From assembly GCA_036346375.1 (NCBI GenBank), contig CM070508.1, forward strand, positions 20,528,852 through 20,592,851: a stretch of 64,000 bases of DNA, read 5' to 3'. The DNA is from Guadua angustifolia (lineage: Eukaryota; Streptophyta; Magnoliopsida; Poales; Poaceae). Under the pieces are notes generated by a model. That model was not told the origin of the DNA. It did no database searches and saw only the letters and a program-made list of their open reading frames with translations. The position numbers and the translations under genes are program-made. Positions 1 to 10,348 of this stretch are shown here, piece by piece (position 1 is the first letter of the stretch; the number at the start of each line of letters is the position of its first letter).

Positions 1-83
1 TGCATCTGATGCAGGGGCTATGGCATGGTGCTTCATTGCTCCCGATCTAGCGATGGTCGGAGGTGGCATGACTCGGAACACAC

Positions 84-292
84 TGCGACTGGGAGAGAAG
101 ATTTGGGAATATGCCACACCCCTGGGCGCTTGAATCCAATTTAACTTATAGAGATTACATGCATGAGTACATACAAGGTAATCAACGATTACATGTAGGA
201 GTACATGGAAAGTCACCTATATATGGAAATGCTACATAAGGTGAGTGCTAGGAAGGCAAGAGGTAGTACCTACCGAGATTTCCTCTCTAACA
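84..292 (-). repeat. 3' LTR of the copia element (209 bp)
   Basis: It matches the LTR at 6436-6648 along its length with scattered substitutions and small indels, so the insertion is not recent. On the minus strand it starts TGTTAGAGAGG and ends CGCA. It is bounded on the inside by a purine-rich tract and on the outside by the CACAC duplication. Confidence 0.88.
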
Positions 293-302
293 TCCCCTCT
301 CA
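293..302 (-). other. polypurine tract of the copia element
   Basis: The minus strand reads TGAGAGGGGA directly before the TG of the 3' LTR. This is the position and composition of a plus-strand primer for reverse transcription. Confidence 0.65.
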
Positions 303-554
303 GTCGAAGCATGATGTTGTCAGATGCAAAGACTAGAACGGAAATCTTGGAAGAGATGCATGGGTAGGCCTTTGGTCATGACATCTGCGAACTACTGGCG
401 AGACGGAACATGAAGCACACGCACTTGGCGCCACATATCCTTGCTAGGAGGAAGGCACCTCTTCTAACTCTGTCGGCTAGCGTGCCTGGGAGGGAGGCAA
501 AGTTGTACCCAAAGAAAGTCTATTGAAGAAACTTGGGAAGTTTGTCGTTGGACA

Positions 555-2289
555 CTAACGGGAAACGCAAAACAACTCTAGATACTTGCAAAGAGAGACT
601 TTCTCACAGACAAAGTGGATGTCGATCGTGCGCTTGTGCTGGACCAGGTTGGTGGACATGTAGACGGCGGATACGTGGTCATAGTAGACGACCGTGGCTG
701 AGGGAATGGGCTGGTGCAGCTCCTGGAGAAGTTGTCGAAGCCAGCAGCATTCGGCAATGGCACGGGCAACAGTGCGGTACTCTGCTTCGGCATTGGACCG
801 GGACACGTTAGCCTGCCGTTTGGAGGACCAAGACACTAGGTTGTCGCCGAAGTAGATGTAGTAGCTGGAGGTCGAGCAGCAAGTGTCGGGGTAGCTGGCC
901 CAATCAGCATCCGAGTATGTTGTGAGATGGGGGCGATGGTGGCGTGCAGCTAGAGGCCAAAGTATATGGTGCCCTTCAGGTACCGGAGGATGTGCTTCAC
1001 TAGATTGAGATGTGATACTTGGGGATCATGCATATATGGACAAACCTACTGGACAGCATGGGCGATGTCTAGCCTGGTGAGTGTGAGGTATTGCAGGGGC
1101 GTCGGCGATGCTCCTGTACTATGTGGGATCGGCAACAGGATCAGTGTATTGGCGCTGAGACAGAGAGAGCCTTGCCTTGGAATGATGCACCGAGATGCCG
1201 AGGAAGTAACTCAAGGAGCCGAGGTCGGTCATGGTGATGGAGCAAAGGAGCGTAGTTGAGGATGATGTTAAAATGATGTCATCGGCGTACACAAGCAGGT
1301 AGGTCAGCTTGAAATCCTAGCGAAGCACAAAAAAGGAGGCATCCGACCGGGAGGCGACGAAGCCGAGCCGATGGATGTAGTGGGTGAACAACTTGTACCA
1401 CACCCGGGGGGCCTGATTGAGCCCATAGAGTGACTTGTGCAGCAGGCACACGTAGTTTGGGTGGGCTAAATCGATGAAGTCGGCTGGCTGTTGGCAATAG
1501 ACCATCTCCTGAAGATGGCCATGCAAGAATGCATTCTTGATGTTGAGTTGGTGCATGGGCTAGCTATGCGAGATGGCGATGCTGAGGACCACACGTATGG
1601 TGGACAGCTTGACGACGGGGCTAAACGTTTCGTTGAAGTCGATGCCTGGCTATTGAGAACAGCCGCGCACAACCACCAAGCCTTGTAGCGAGGGAGCTGT
1701 TGTAGTGGAACTTGTGCTTGTAGATCCATTTGTCGATGATGACGTTGGCACCTAGTGGCCGAGGAACCAGGGACCAGGTCTGATTCTGTTTGACCGCCTG
1801 GAACTCATCCTCCATGGCGTGACGCCAGTGTGGATCATGGAGGGCGCCGCGGTACGTGTGGGGTACCGGCGATAGTCTGTTTGCCACGGCTAACAAAGTC
1901 AACTGATCGACGGGCCACACAACACCAGCCTTGGCCCTGGTGATCATGGGATATGGCCCAGGTGCGGGGCAAGGAAGGGGAGCCGCGGATGGCGCTACAG
2001 GAGTGGTCGTGGCCACGGGTGGCACCGCGGATGTGTCATCGACGGGCGGTGGCTCCTCATAGCCGTTGAACAAGGCCGACACCACGGGGATCTGGTGGCA
2101 TGGCGGTCGGCTCTGGCGGGGATCGGCGGATCGGTTGCCACGATGGGTCAAGGCGCCGCCAGAGGGCTGATGATCTTTGTGGTAGGAGAGGATCGCCGCT
2201 TGAGAGGAGCCGAGAGGACACTGTGGACACCGCAGCAGGTACTGGTGGCGATGAAGTAGGAGAATCCGAAGGCGGTGGTGTTGTAACAA
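555..2289 (-). pseudogene. copia reverse transcriptase and RNase H, broken
   Basis: Read from high to low coordinates. 2289-1621 holds the proline-rich linker and the start of RT (motif WRHAMEDEF, then QNQTWSLVPRP). 1556-1317 holds the RT core (KNAFLHG, then SLYGLNQAPRVWY). 836-555 holds the RNase H end (SRSNAEAEYR, then ECCWLRQLL). These are standard copia signatures. The segments lie in different frames separated by stops. The stretch 840-1310, which should carry the RT YVDD region and the start of RNase H, has no open frame. No functional enzyme can be made. Confidence 0.86.
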
Positions 2290-2372
2290 CCATGTCCAAA
2301 AAATCCAATGAACTGGCGGAAGAACTGGGATTTTGCTGGGAGAAGGGAAAGTGTCTTGTCAAAGACGACATG

Positions 2373-3573
2373 TCAGGAGATGATAACACGGGGGGTAGAG
2401 AGGTCGAGGCAGCAAAAGCCTTTGTGAGAATCAAGATACCCAAGAAAGCCACAGGCGGTGGAGCGAGGAGCCAATTTATGCGGAGTAGTGGCTGAGGTGT
2501 TTGGGTAACATAGGCAGCCGAAGACGTGTATGTGATTGTAGGTGGGCCTGTGACAGTAGAGGCATTTGTATGGGGTGGCGAGTTTGAGGGGCTGGGAGGG
2601 GCGCCGGTTGAGAAGGTAGGTGGTGGTGGCATGGGCCTCGGTCCAATAGGATGGGGGCATGTGCGCTTGGAAGAGAAGGGTGCGGATCACATTGTTGATG
2701 GTGCGAAGGGCGCGCTCGGCCTTACCGTTCTGCTAGGGCGTGTATGGGCAGGAGAGGAAGAGGACAACATTGTCATGGTGGAAGATGTCCCGAAGGGTGG
2801 AGTTGATAAACTCAGAACCGTTATCAGCCTGAATGGATTGGAGGTTGCGGTGGAACTGAGTGCGAACGAGCGCTAGGAATTTGATGATGGTGTTTTTGAC
2901 ATCACTTTTACGATGGAGAGGAAATGTCCATAGAAAAATCATCAAGAATCATAAGATAATATTTAAACCCAGAATTACTTAAAATTGGTAAGGTCCAAAC
3001 ATCGCAATAAACTAATTGAAAGGGGAGGGCTATAACCGAATTGGAGCGAGGAAATGGTAGTCGTGTATGTTTCCTGAACTGGCAGGCATGGCAGATTAGG
3101 TGGGCTATTTTATTGCATGAAATAAACTTAGACTGGTGGAGGGTTGATAGGGAATCGCGGCCCGAGTGACCAAGCCGATGATGCCACAACTCCGTGGAGG
3201 CGGTAGACGCAAGAAGGCTGTGGGGCTACGGGGTGCTGGCGTTGGACAGGAAGGAGTAGAGGTTCCCGCCACTATTGCAGCATAGAATCTTTTTCTTGGT
3301 GTGAAGATCCTTGACAGAAAATCCAAAAGGGTCAAATTCCATAGAGCAAGAATTATCAGAAGTAAATTTTCGAATGGAAATAAGATTGCGAACGAGGTTA
3401 GGGATAGTAAGGACATTGAGCAGTTGGAAAGGAGGTAGGCTGACATGACCAATATGGCTGATGGGCTTGTCAAAACCATTTTCGACAGTGACACGAGAAG
3501 GAGAAGAGGGGGGCTTAGGAGAGGAGAGTATACCGATGTTGGAGGACATGTGTGACGAGGCGCTCAAATCCAA
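2373..3573 (-). pseudogene. copia protease remnant and integrase, broken
   Basis: 3573-3226 covers the protease region. The usual DTGA-S-HM active-site context reads LSASSHM, so the catalytic aspartate is gone. 3189-2908 holds the GAG-pre-integrase zinc-binding motif (MWHHRLGHSG, later CHACQFRKH) and the start of the integrase core (YCDVW). 2945-2733 carries the second core block (QADNGSEF). 2690-2373 carries the integrase C-terminal part (YWTEAHATTTYLLNRRPS). The three frames do not join without frameshifts. The family is certain from these motifs; the enzyme is inactive. Confidence 0.86.
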
Positions 3574-4637
3574 GACCTAGTCACTGACCGATTGGGGCTG
3601 GATCGCCATGTTGTTGAGGGCCGTGATCAGACTAGATTGGTCCTAACTGGTTGGAACAGGCAGCGCCGGTGGTGTACTGTGAGGCGGTGCCAGCGTGGTG
3701 GTGTAGGCCTGTGATGGTTTGGATGTTGACCGTGGTCCAAGAAGGCCTGCCTCGAAGGTGTTGGCGGGGATGCCGCACCATGTGCCCTGGGCTGTCTGGA
3801 GTTGTTTGGTGAAGGGATTAAAGCAGATCTATGAACCAATGTTGGTGAACAGTATTGGAGCACCCAGATCGCTCACCGCCGCCCTTGCTGTTGTTGTTAC
3901 GGCGGTTATTGCGGCTGTTATTGTTGCCTTACTTGCGCCAATCGGCGTGGGCACGATCGCCACCACGATCCCTATTGCGATCGCCGCGGTCACCGCGCCT
4001 GTTGGTGCCCTGGTTGCTAGCCTAGGAGATGAGGGCAGTGCCGCTGTTTTCGGCAGTGGGCGTGGCGTTGATGCCGATTTCCTTGAGGTGGAGTAGCAAG
4101 TGGGTCTTGACGAAGCTAGGGAATGGGGACTGCATTGGGATGAGGATCTTCAGGTTGGCGAAGGGGTCGTTGAGGCCGCGCAGAGTGTTGAGAACTAGGG
4201 TCTGGTCCGACCCCGGTTGCCCCACGTCGCGGAGAGAGTCGGTGAGTGTTTTCTTCTTATTGTAGTATTCGGTGATGGAGGATTCACCTTGGACCAAGGA
4301 GCGAAACTGAAAGTGCATCTAGGCCCCTAATTATGTTTTGGATGATTAATGACAAACGATTAAGGGACTAATGGCTTAAATGAGTTTACAAGCAGGTGAT
4401 AGTCCCAAAAGAAGCATCTCTGAGGCGTTGTTGACCCTCAAAAGCGAAAAGATGAACAGCGTCGACTTAGCGTAGATCTTTTATTTTATTGAGTCGATAG
4501 GATCGCCGTACTATCAAGAGGGATGGGAGTAGGTACCCTAGAAATGATCTCTGTGCTCAGAAGAATATCTTTTGCAAAACAAGTTTTGAAAGTCTTTAAA
4601 CACGACACTCACTTCTTGCTCATTTTTGTGCTGATAA

Positions 4638-5121
4638 CATCGGAATGTCCGATATGGAAATCGGACAGTCCGATGATATCGGATTCTCCGGTGTGAGTGT
4701 TTTAGTGTCTTTGGATTTCTCAGGAAAAGTCGGACTGTCCGATGGTTGATATCGAACTGTCCGATGTTGTTTGAAAAATTTTCTAAGTCTTTAAACTTGG
4801 ATCTTCGGAAACATCGGAATGTCCGATGGTTGATATCGGACGATCCGATGTGATCTGAAATTTTTCTAAGTCCTTGATTTGGAACTCTCGGAATTATCGG
4901 AATGTCCGATGTTCGATATCAGACGATCCGATATACACTTAGATTTTACAAAGTTCTTTGAGTTCGTTGAAAACTCTTCGAATCATCGGAACATCCGATG
5001 TGTGAAATCGAATAGTCCGATGAGTGCTTTTCTCAAAGAAAATTTTGAATTTCTTGAGTGGAGTCGATCGGTGATTTGCCTCGATCGGATAGTCCGATGT
5101 CCGACATCGGATAGTCCGATG
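4638..5121 (+). repeat. ~86-bp tandem repeat with paired dyads in the U3 of the solo LTR
   Basis: Six units begin near 4638, 4728, 4811, 4897, 4984 and 5081. Most carry two short near-palindromes of the form ATCGGAnnnTCCGAT about 20 bp apart. Two or three more dyads lie in U5 at 5830-5893. Position upstream of the TATA box suggests repeated protein-binding sites or hairpins (inference). Confidence 0.85.
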
Positions 5122-5165
5122 TGGGGTCTGACACAGGGCAGAACGGCTCTTTTTTGTGTCTTGGC

Positions 5166-5173
5166 TATATATA
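5166..5173 (+). promoter_or_regulatory. TATA box of the solo LTR
   Basis: TATATATA about 860 bp into the LTR, after the dyad repeats and followed by CCCTACCCACTCCC. This is a plausible pol II promoter position that defines the U3/R boundary and the plus orientation. Confidence 0.5.
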
Positions 5174-6423
5174 CCCTACCCACTCCCTCATTTATGAACA
5201 CCTACCTGTGTACTAAGCATTAACTCTTCTCTTGCTATTTTCTTGCTCATTCTTGCTCTCTCTTGAGTTCATCCTTGAGAAATTTGTTGAGAGATTGGAG
5301 CAAGTGATTTCTAGTGCCTTATTGCAAACCGGGAAAGTTCTTTTGAGCACTAGGGTGATTTTCAAGAGGGGATCTACACTTCATTTATTACTCTTGGAGA
5401 TTGAGGTCTCCTAGACGGCTAGGAGTCACCGGTGAGCTCCCGAACTACGTGTGGGAGGTCGGGAGTTTGTGAAGGTTGAATCCACCTCCGCAAGGAAGGG
5501 TTCAATCAAAAGTAGGTGAGTGCTTTGTGCAACATCTAGAGGAGTAGGGTTGAAAGAAACCCGGCTTTGTGCCGCCTCAACGGAGACGTAGGATCTCCTC
5601 AAAGATCCGAACTTCGGGGAAAAATCATTGCATCTCTTTGGTTTGTAAGTCTTCCATTTGTCCCCTTTTCATGCTTGGCTAAATCTTTTGGGGATTCAAG
5701 TATTGGTAGCTACTTGTAGTAGATATTAGTGTAATCTTATACTCTTTAGTTGCCTTAGCTCAATCTTTATTTGGTATCTATCTAGCCCTTTAAATTGCTC
5801 GAGATCTACTTTTTAGGGTTTTCTGCGCTCGATCGGATTGTCAGGGTTCGCATATCGGATAGTCCGATATACAAGTCGGATATTCCGATATTTCCGCTGC
5901 TAATTAGGTCTTAAATTTTATTACGGCTATTCACCCCCCCTCTAGGCGACTTTATCGATCCTTCAGAAACTCAGCATTGTTGAAGACAGCACAGCTGAGT
6001 TTGTTGTCGAGGAAGAGGTCTTCGATGCTTGTCCATGCGGTGTGAGCAGACTGATTTGGTTCCATGATGATGGAGAGAATCTCTTCTGACACAGACACAT
6101 AGATCCATGATCGGACCATGAAGTCCTCACGGGTCTAGGTGGCGTCGGCGGCGGAGAGTCATCGACGTGCCCCATCAACTCGTACTTGCCGAGCAGCACG
6201 TCCATGAAGGTGCGTCACATCGAGTAGTTGGAGGCTTTGAGGTCGAGGGTGATGGGAACATGGGTCTTGACGCTGGCCATGTTAATGGCCTGCGCAGAGA
6301 AGGACGGAGGAGCGGTAGTGATGGTGGCCGTGCTTGTCGAGAGGGTGGCAGGCGTGCTATCGACGAGAGTAGCTCTAGAAGGTTCACTCATGGTGGAAGC
6401 GGGAAGTGTAGGTCAGGAGTGAT

Positions 6424-6435
6424 GCTCTGATACCA
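6424..6435 (-). other. primer-binding site of the copia element (initiator Met tRNA)
   Basis: The minus strand reads TGGTATCAGAGC directly after the 5' LTR. This complements the 3' end of plant initiator methionine tRNA, the usual copia primer. Confidence 0.88.
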
Positions 6436-6648
6436 GGCGATCGGGAGAGGAGATTTGGGAATACGCCACACCCTGGGCGCTTGAGCGCTTGAATCCAATT
6501 AAACTTATAGAGATTATATGCAGGACGATTACATGCAGGAGTACATACAAGGTAATCAACGATTACATGCAAGAGTACATAGAAATGCTATATACGGTGA
6601 GTGCCAGGAAGGCAAGAGGCAATACCTACCAAGATTTCCTCTCTAACA
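6436..6648 (-). repeat. 5' LTR of the copia element (213 bp)
   Basis: Partner of 84-292. It ends exactly at the CACAC duplication on the outside and at the primer site on the inside. Confidence 0.88.
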
Positions 6649-6824
6649 CACACATATTCATTGGTGGCGTGACTTCAAACAGCCCATACAATGATCGCGT
6701 AGCACAAAGCTTGGGCCGAAGCCTGGAAAGACAGAGATGAAGTCTTGGTGAGAAGCTCAAGCGTGGATGTATCTGGTAACGGGCAGCGTCAGTCAACTTC
6801 CTAACCAAGTGAGCTTGCCAAACT

Positions 6825-7045
6825 TCTTGAAACTTATTGAAACATTTGGTTGAAACTTTCTAAAATTTGTTGAAACGTGCAGAACTTCTCGGTTGAAACT
6901 TGCTGATGAAACTTGAGTTTCAAATTCTAAAACTCAGTGAAACTTTGGCTTGAAATCTTCAGAAAACTTCAAGAAATACGGAAAACTTACTGAAACATGA
7001 AACTTTTCAAACGTGTTCGTGAAACTTGCTGAAACTTATTGCTAT
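6825..7045. repeat. degenerate GAAACTT minisatellite
   Basis: About a dozen irregularly spaced copies of GAAACTT or TGAAACTTG occur in 220 bp between the copia element and the 3' flank of the LRR gene. Spacing is roughly 10-30 bp. No coding sense is seen. Confidence 0.55.
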
Positions 7046-7845
7046 ACATTTTTTTAGAAAAAACTTGTTGCTATACCATTGCAATATTATACGGTTGTCT
7101 AGTTGCCTCCAATCTCAAATGATTAAAAAAATAGTAGCAACGCAATTGCAGGTCGATAATAATTGATCGCATATCAGACTCCCAAGACAGGTCCGAGATC
7201 TGCAAATGCAGGTAATGATTGTTCAGAGGGCAATCATGTATAAGCAAAGAACAATACAACTCCCCACACCAATGATTTCACAGACAAGATCACAGCATGC
7301 CATCATCACCAGAAACAATGCTCATAGACAACGCTAACCAAAAGAAATGCTAATAACAACTGGTCATCAATTCGTCTCCTACAGCATAGTGTGCAAAGTT
7401 CCACACGCAGATAACGAAATCAAGCACAGCGAATGCTTGTCATATTGCCCAATGAGATGATCATAAATAACATCGTCACTGATTCTAACGCCACCACCGC
7501 CATCATCAGGACATCACCACCTCACACAATATCAAGAGCCAATGTTACTATCAGCACTCTCACTATACAGCAGAAGACACAAGCACATACACCAACTAAA
7601 AAAAAAAACTTACACCTATAAATCGCTATTATTAAAGCACTCGTCTGTGACTATCCCTCCCCCAAAACCAAAAAGAATAATAATCCACACTGGGAGTCTG
7701 GGACACTAGTAAACTGAACAAATTAATCAAAGAATTAGAGACTACCCTTTGCAATCTCCTCTATTCTTTTCCGTTCCCCGATTCCGACAGATCGAGGCGA
7801 TCCGGCAATGGCGTTGGCGTTGTCCCGGCAGAGTCGATCGGCTGA
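7046..7845. other. 3' flank of the LRR gene, no gene seen
   Basis: AT-rich DNA that should hold the 3' untranslated region and terminator of the minus-strand LRR gene. I see no clear AATAAA on the minus strand within 250 bp of the stop and no recognisable element. Short plus-strand frames here look random. Confidence 0.4.
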
Positions 7846-9048
7846 TCAGCCCCTCCACTCGGGGCACTGGTCAGCCGGCCGGGTGCTCTCCGTGCCGGCC
7901 TTGATCGGGCACGGCGCGTACACCGGCGGCACCATGCAGTTGTACATCAGGCAGAGCGAGACGCTCGAGGGGAGAGACGATGCCGGCGATATCTCGATGC
8001 CGGTCAGGAAGTTGTGCTGCAGGTACAGCACCTGAAGCCGGCCGGAGCCCACCAGTTCTTGCACCAGCCGTGCCGGCACCTCGCCGGTGAACCGGTTGTT
8101 GTTCAGGTACAGCTGGCCCACGCCGGCAAGGAGCGGCGAGACGGGCCCCCAGAAACGGTTGTAGCTCAGGTCCACCACCGGGATCGTCACGTCGTTTGCT
8201 GGCTCGAGGAGACCGGAGAAGAAGTTGCGCTGCAGCTGAAGCACAGAGAGCGGCAATGTGAAGACGGACGGCGGGATTGGTCCCACGAGCTGGTTCATGC
8301 TGAGGTCGAGGAAGTTGAGCCGGGTCAGCCGGGGCAGCACCGAGTCAACGGTGCCGGTGAGCCTGTTCGCCGAGAGCGAGAGGTACTGCAGCGAGCCCGG
8401 CAGGCTGGGCACGCCTCCGGAGAGGGCGTTGTGCTTGAGGTCGAGCCGGAGGAGCGGGGACGAGTCCGGGAACGACGGGACGCCGCCGTCGAGCTGGTTG
8501 TGGCAGAGGATGAGGTTGGTGATCGACGGCAGCGCGGCGATGGACGGTGGGATGGCGCCGGAGATCTGGTTGAAGCTGACGTCGAGCGTCCGGAGGTTGG
8601 ACAGCACGCCGAAGCCGTCCGATATCCGGCCGGAGATGAGGTTCTTGCTGACGGCCAAGAACCGGAGGTTTGGGCACGACGCGAGGGACTCTGGGAGCTC
8701 ACCCTCGACGCGCCCGGGCACGAGCGAGAGCTCGGTGAGCGCGGTCAGCCGGCCCAGCGCCGGGTCGAGCCGCCCGGACAGCCCCGGCGACCCCGCCCTC
8801 GGGTCTCCGAGCGCGAGCGCTGCCACCCTGTCTCCGTCGCAGTACACCCCGGGGAACCCGCAGGGGTCGGCCGTGAAGTCCCACCCCTCGAAGAACGACG
8901 ACCCCGGCATGTCGTCCAGCGACCGCCGCACCGCCTGCAGCGCCAGGAATTCCACCGGGTCAAGAATCCCCTCCGCAGGCCTCACCACCACGAGTGCGGC
9001 AGCCGCCAAGAACCCCACAACGGGGCCGAGCCGCGCAAGCATCGCCAT
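7846..9048 (-). CDS. secreted leucine-rich-repeat protein (AT4G03010/AT1G03440-type family)
   Basis: Single-exon gene for 400 residues. Residues 1-27 form a signal peptide with a hydrophobic, alanine-rich core. Residues ~28-75 form the LRR N-terminal cap (LDPVEFLALQAVRRSLDD, then WDFTADPCGFPGVYC with its cysteine pair). About ten plant-type extracellular LRRs follow (for example LDVSFNQISGAIPPSIAAL). The end has a C-terminal cysteine cap (LCLMYNCMVPP, then CPIK) and the family ending QCPEWRG. No membrane segment or kinase domain is present, so it should be a cell-wall or apoplastic protein. Length and motifs match the intronless Arabidopsis family named here; no specific function is assigned. 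The start is the first ATG of the frame and gives a proper signal peptide. The gene is very GC-rich, unlike its AT-rich surroundings. It appears intact. Confidence 0.94.
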   Translation of the reverse strand: MAMLARLGPVVGFLAAAALVVVRPAEGILDPVEFLALQAVRRSLDDMPGSSFFEGWDFTADPCGFPGVYCDGDRVAALALGDPRAGSPGLSGRLDPALGRLTALTELSLVPGRVEGELPESLASCPNLRFLAVSKNLISGRISDGFGVLSNLRTLDVSFNQISGAIPPSIAALPSITNLILCHNQLDGGVPSFPDSSPLLRLDLKHNALSGGVPSLPGSLQYLSLSANRLTGTVDSVLPRLTRLNFLDLSMNQLVGPIPPSVFTLPLSVLQLQRNFFSGLLEPANDVTIPVVDLSYNRFWGPVSPLLAGVGQLYLNNNRFTGEVPARLVQELVGSGRLQVLYLQHNFLTGIEISPASSLPSSVSLCLMYNCMVPPVYAPCPIKAGTESTRPADQCPEWRG

Positions 9049-9500
9049 TACCCTCGCTAGCTCGATCCTCCTCTACAAACACCTCGGTTGGCGCGCGCGT
9101 AGGCTCGTCTGCAAGAAGCAACAATCAAAAGCACACCGATCAACCTCGTGGCGCGAGGGCAGCGATGGTGGGAAACTTTAAGGTGGCGCGACTCGCCTTT
9201 CTTTAAAGGCGCGCGGCGTGGGGGTGGCGCTGGGCGTTGGCTGCTCCCGTGAGGGGAGGAATTGAGCACTCCTCTCTCTCTCTCTCTCTCGTGAAGAGGA
9301 GGTGGAGAGATGGCGAGGAGGTGCGTGATCGCCTTTAATGGAGAACGTGGAGAGGTGGTGGTTGGTGGCGCTGGTACCGTACCGCCACTCCACTCCACTC
9401 CAGTACCTCAACCGCAAGAAGCCTTTGCCGAGAAGCCAACACCACACCAGAATATACAAGCAGCAAGGAAACAGTAAGAAACTAGCGAGCTCGGATCCTG
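9049..9500 (-). promoter_or_regulatory. 5' untranslated region and probable core promoter of the LRR gene
   Basis: GC-rich DNA directly upstream of the start codon. On the minus strand a GA tract (9271-9290) lies about 225 nt before the ATG, typical of grass 5' leaders. A weak TATA-like TGTATATT lies at 9451-9458. The assignment rests on position and composition only. 9501-10084 is further GC-rich upstream DNA with no gene I can support. Confidence 0.35.
9271..9290. repeat. (CT)10 microsatellite
   Basis: A pure CT run on the plus strand (GA on the coding strand of the LRR gene), in its probable 5' leader. Confidence 0.9.
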
Positions 9501-10084
9501 CGGCGGTGGGGCAATGATGGTGGCTTGGCTAGGACGGATCGGTCGGAGGTGGAGACGAAGTGGTGGGAGCAATCAATTCGCTTGCCTTGGCTCTCCTCTG
9601 TTTCGCCTCCTCTGCTTCCTCCCTAACCCACACTACTAGACTAGACTAGTGCCATAGCACGACGCGACTACTCTCTCGGTCTCTCACCTCATTGCCTTCC
9701 TCTCCTTTTTTCCGCTTACCCGATGGTTCTCCGAATTGTTCAGTGGCGTCAGGGTTGGCGAGGCGTCGAGCCCCGGCCGCGCAAACGGCTGTCCGAGCCT
9801 GAGGCTCGGGGTGGGGCCGGCGCGCGTCCGGAATAGGATGACATGTGGGGCCTCCCGCGCGCACGTGGCGTTGGGCGCCATCAATGCCTCACCGGCCTCC
9901 GGAGCCGACCCGGTGAGATGAAACGAGTCTGTGGGCGACATTTGCGATCAGATCCGTTTGTGGCCACGCTGCGGGTGGGTCCGTGGATTGTCCTGGGCCC
10001 ACATGGCATTGGCGGTGTGCGAGGGGTTCGCCGATCTACCGCGTGGCGTGGGGGTGGCGTCTGCTGGGTGAAAATGTCGTGGAT

Positions 10085-10348
10085 TCGGAAACAAATTCTG
10101 GAGATACGTAAATTTAATCATGTATATCCTTAATTTGATAGATGTTATGTGTTTATTTAGCTAAATCTCAATCTCACCCTACTAACAGTGTTATTAATTG
10201 GAGGAGTGGGAAATCAAGGGTGTTATTAATGGGAGGAGTGAGAAATTAAATGAATGGTTGAGATTGGCAAGATGAACACGTGGCATCCATCGAAATAAGG
10301 ATACACAGAGTTAAATTTGCATATCTCCTTGACGGAATTTTTTTTCCG
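10085..10348. mobile_element. MITE with ~50-bp imperfect terminal inverted repeats
   Basis: The left arm (CGGAAACAAATTC, then GGAGATACGTAAATTTAA, then TGTATATCCTTA) is matched by the complement of the right arm (CGGAAAAAAAATTCC, then GGAGATATGCAAATTTAA, then TGTATCCTTA). The element is ~264 bp without coding capacity. Exact ends and target duplication are not resolved, so the superfamily is open. Confidence 0.65.

Larger units (their letters stand above)
4308..5965 (+). mobile_element. solo LTR (1658 bp) inserted in copia gag
   Basis: The insert starts TGAAAG and ends CTTCA, with an exact 5-bp duplication GAAAC at 4303-4307 and 5966-5970. It has LTR architecture: a repeat-rich U3, a TATA box at 5166-5173, and a 0.8-kb R-U5 part ending in a C-rich tract (about 5934-5945). 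There is no internal domain, so it is a solo LTR, presumably left by LTR-LTR recombination. Degenerate relatives of this LTR lie at 26503-27165 (plus) and 30944-32555 (minus). Confidence 0.9.
4022..6391 (-). pseudogene. copia gag, with a premature stop and split by a solo LTR
   Basis: A likely start codon lies at 6391-6389, about 30 nt past the primer site, giving MSEPSRATLV. The frame hits TGA soon after the motif LKASNYSM, where relatives have tryptophan (a TGG to TGA change). It then continues as RTFMDVLLGKYELMGHVDD (6205-5963). The solo LTR at 4308-5965 interrupts here. The rest of the gag (UBN2-type) domain follows at 4318-4022 (SLVQGESSITEYY, LRGLNDPFANL). The frame matches again across the inserted DNA once one copy of the GAAAC duplication is ignored, so this coding sequence was one block before the insertion. 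Confidence 0.8.
84..6648 (-). mobile_element. Ty1-copia LTR retrotransposon, complete ends, coding region dead
   Basis: The element reads on the minus strand: 5' LTR (6648-6436), primer-binding site, gag, protease, integrase, reverse transcriptase, RNase H, polypurine tract, 3' LTR (292-84). Integrase before RT is the copia order. A perfect 5-bp target duplication CACAC lies at 79-83 and 6649-6653. Without the solo LTR inserted in gag (4308-5965) the element is about 4.9 kb, a normal copia length. Coding sequence is broken by stops and frameshifts in every domain, so it cannot be autonomous. The ends and duplication are seen directly; family assignment rests on recognisable protein motifs. 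Lineage within copia is not assigned. Confidence 0.93.

Noticed and set aside
8014..9181. Long plus-strand open frames of 348 and 307 codons opposite the LRR gene
   Set aside because: They lie antisense to a clear LRR coding frame. High GC makes stop codons rare, and the predicted proteins are low-complexity Arg/Glu/Ser/Pro without domains.
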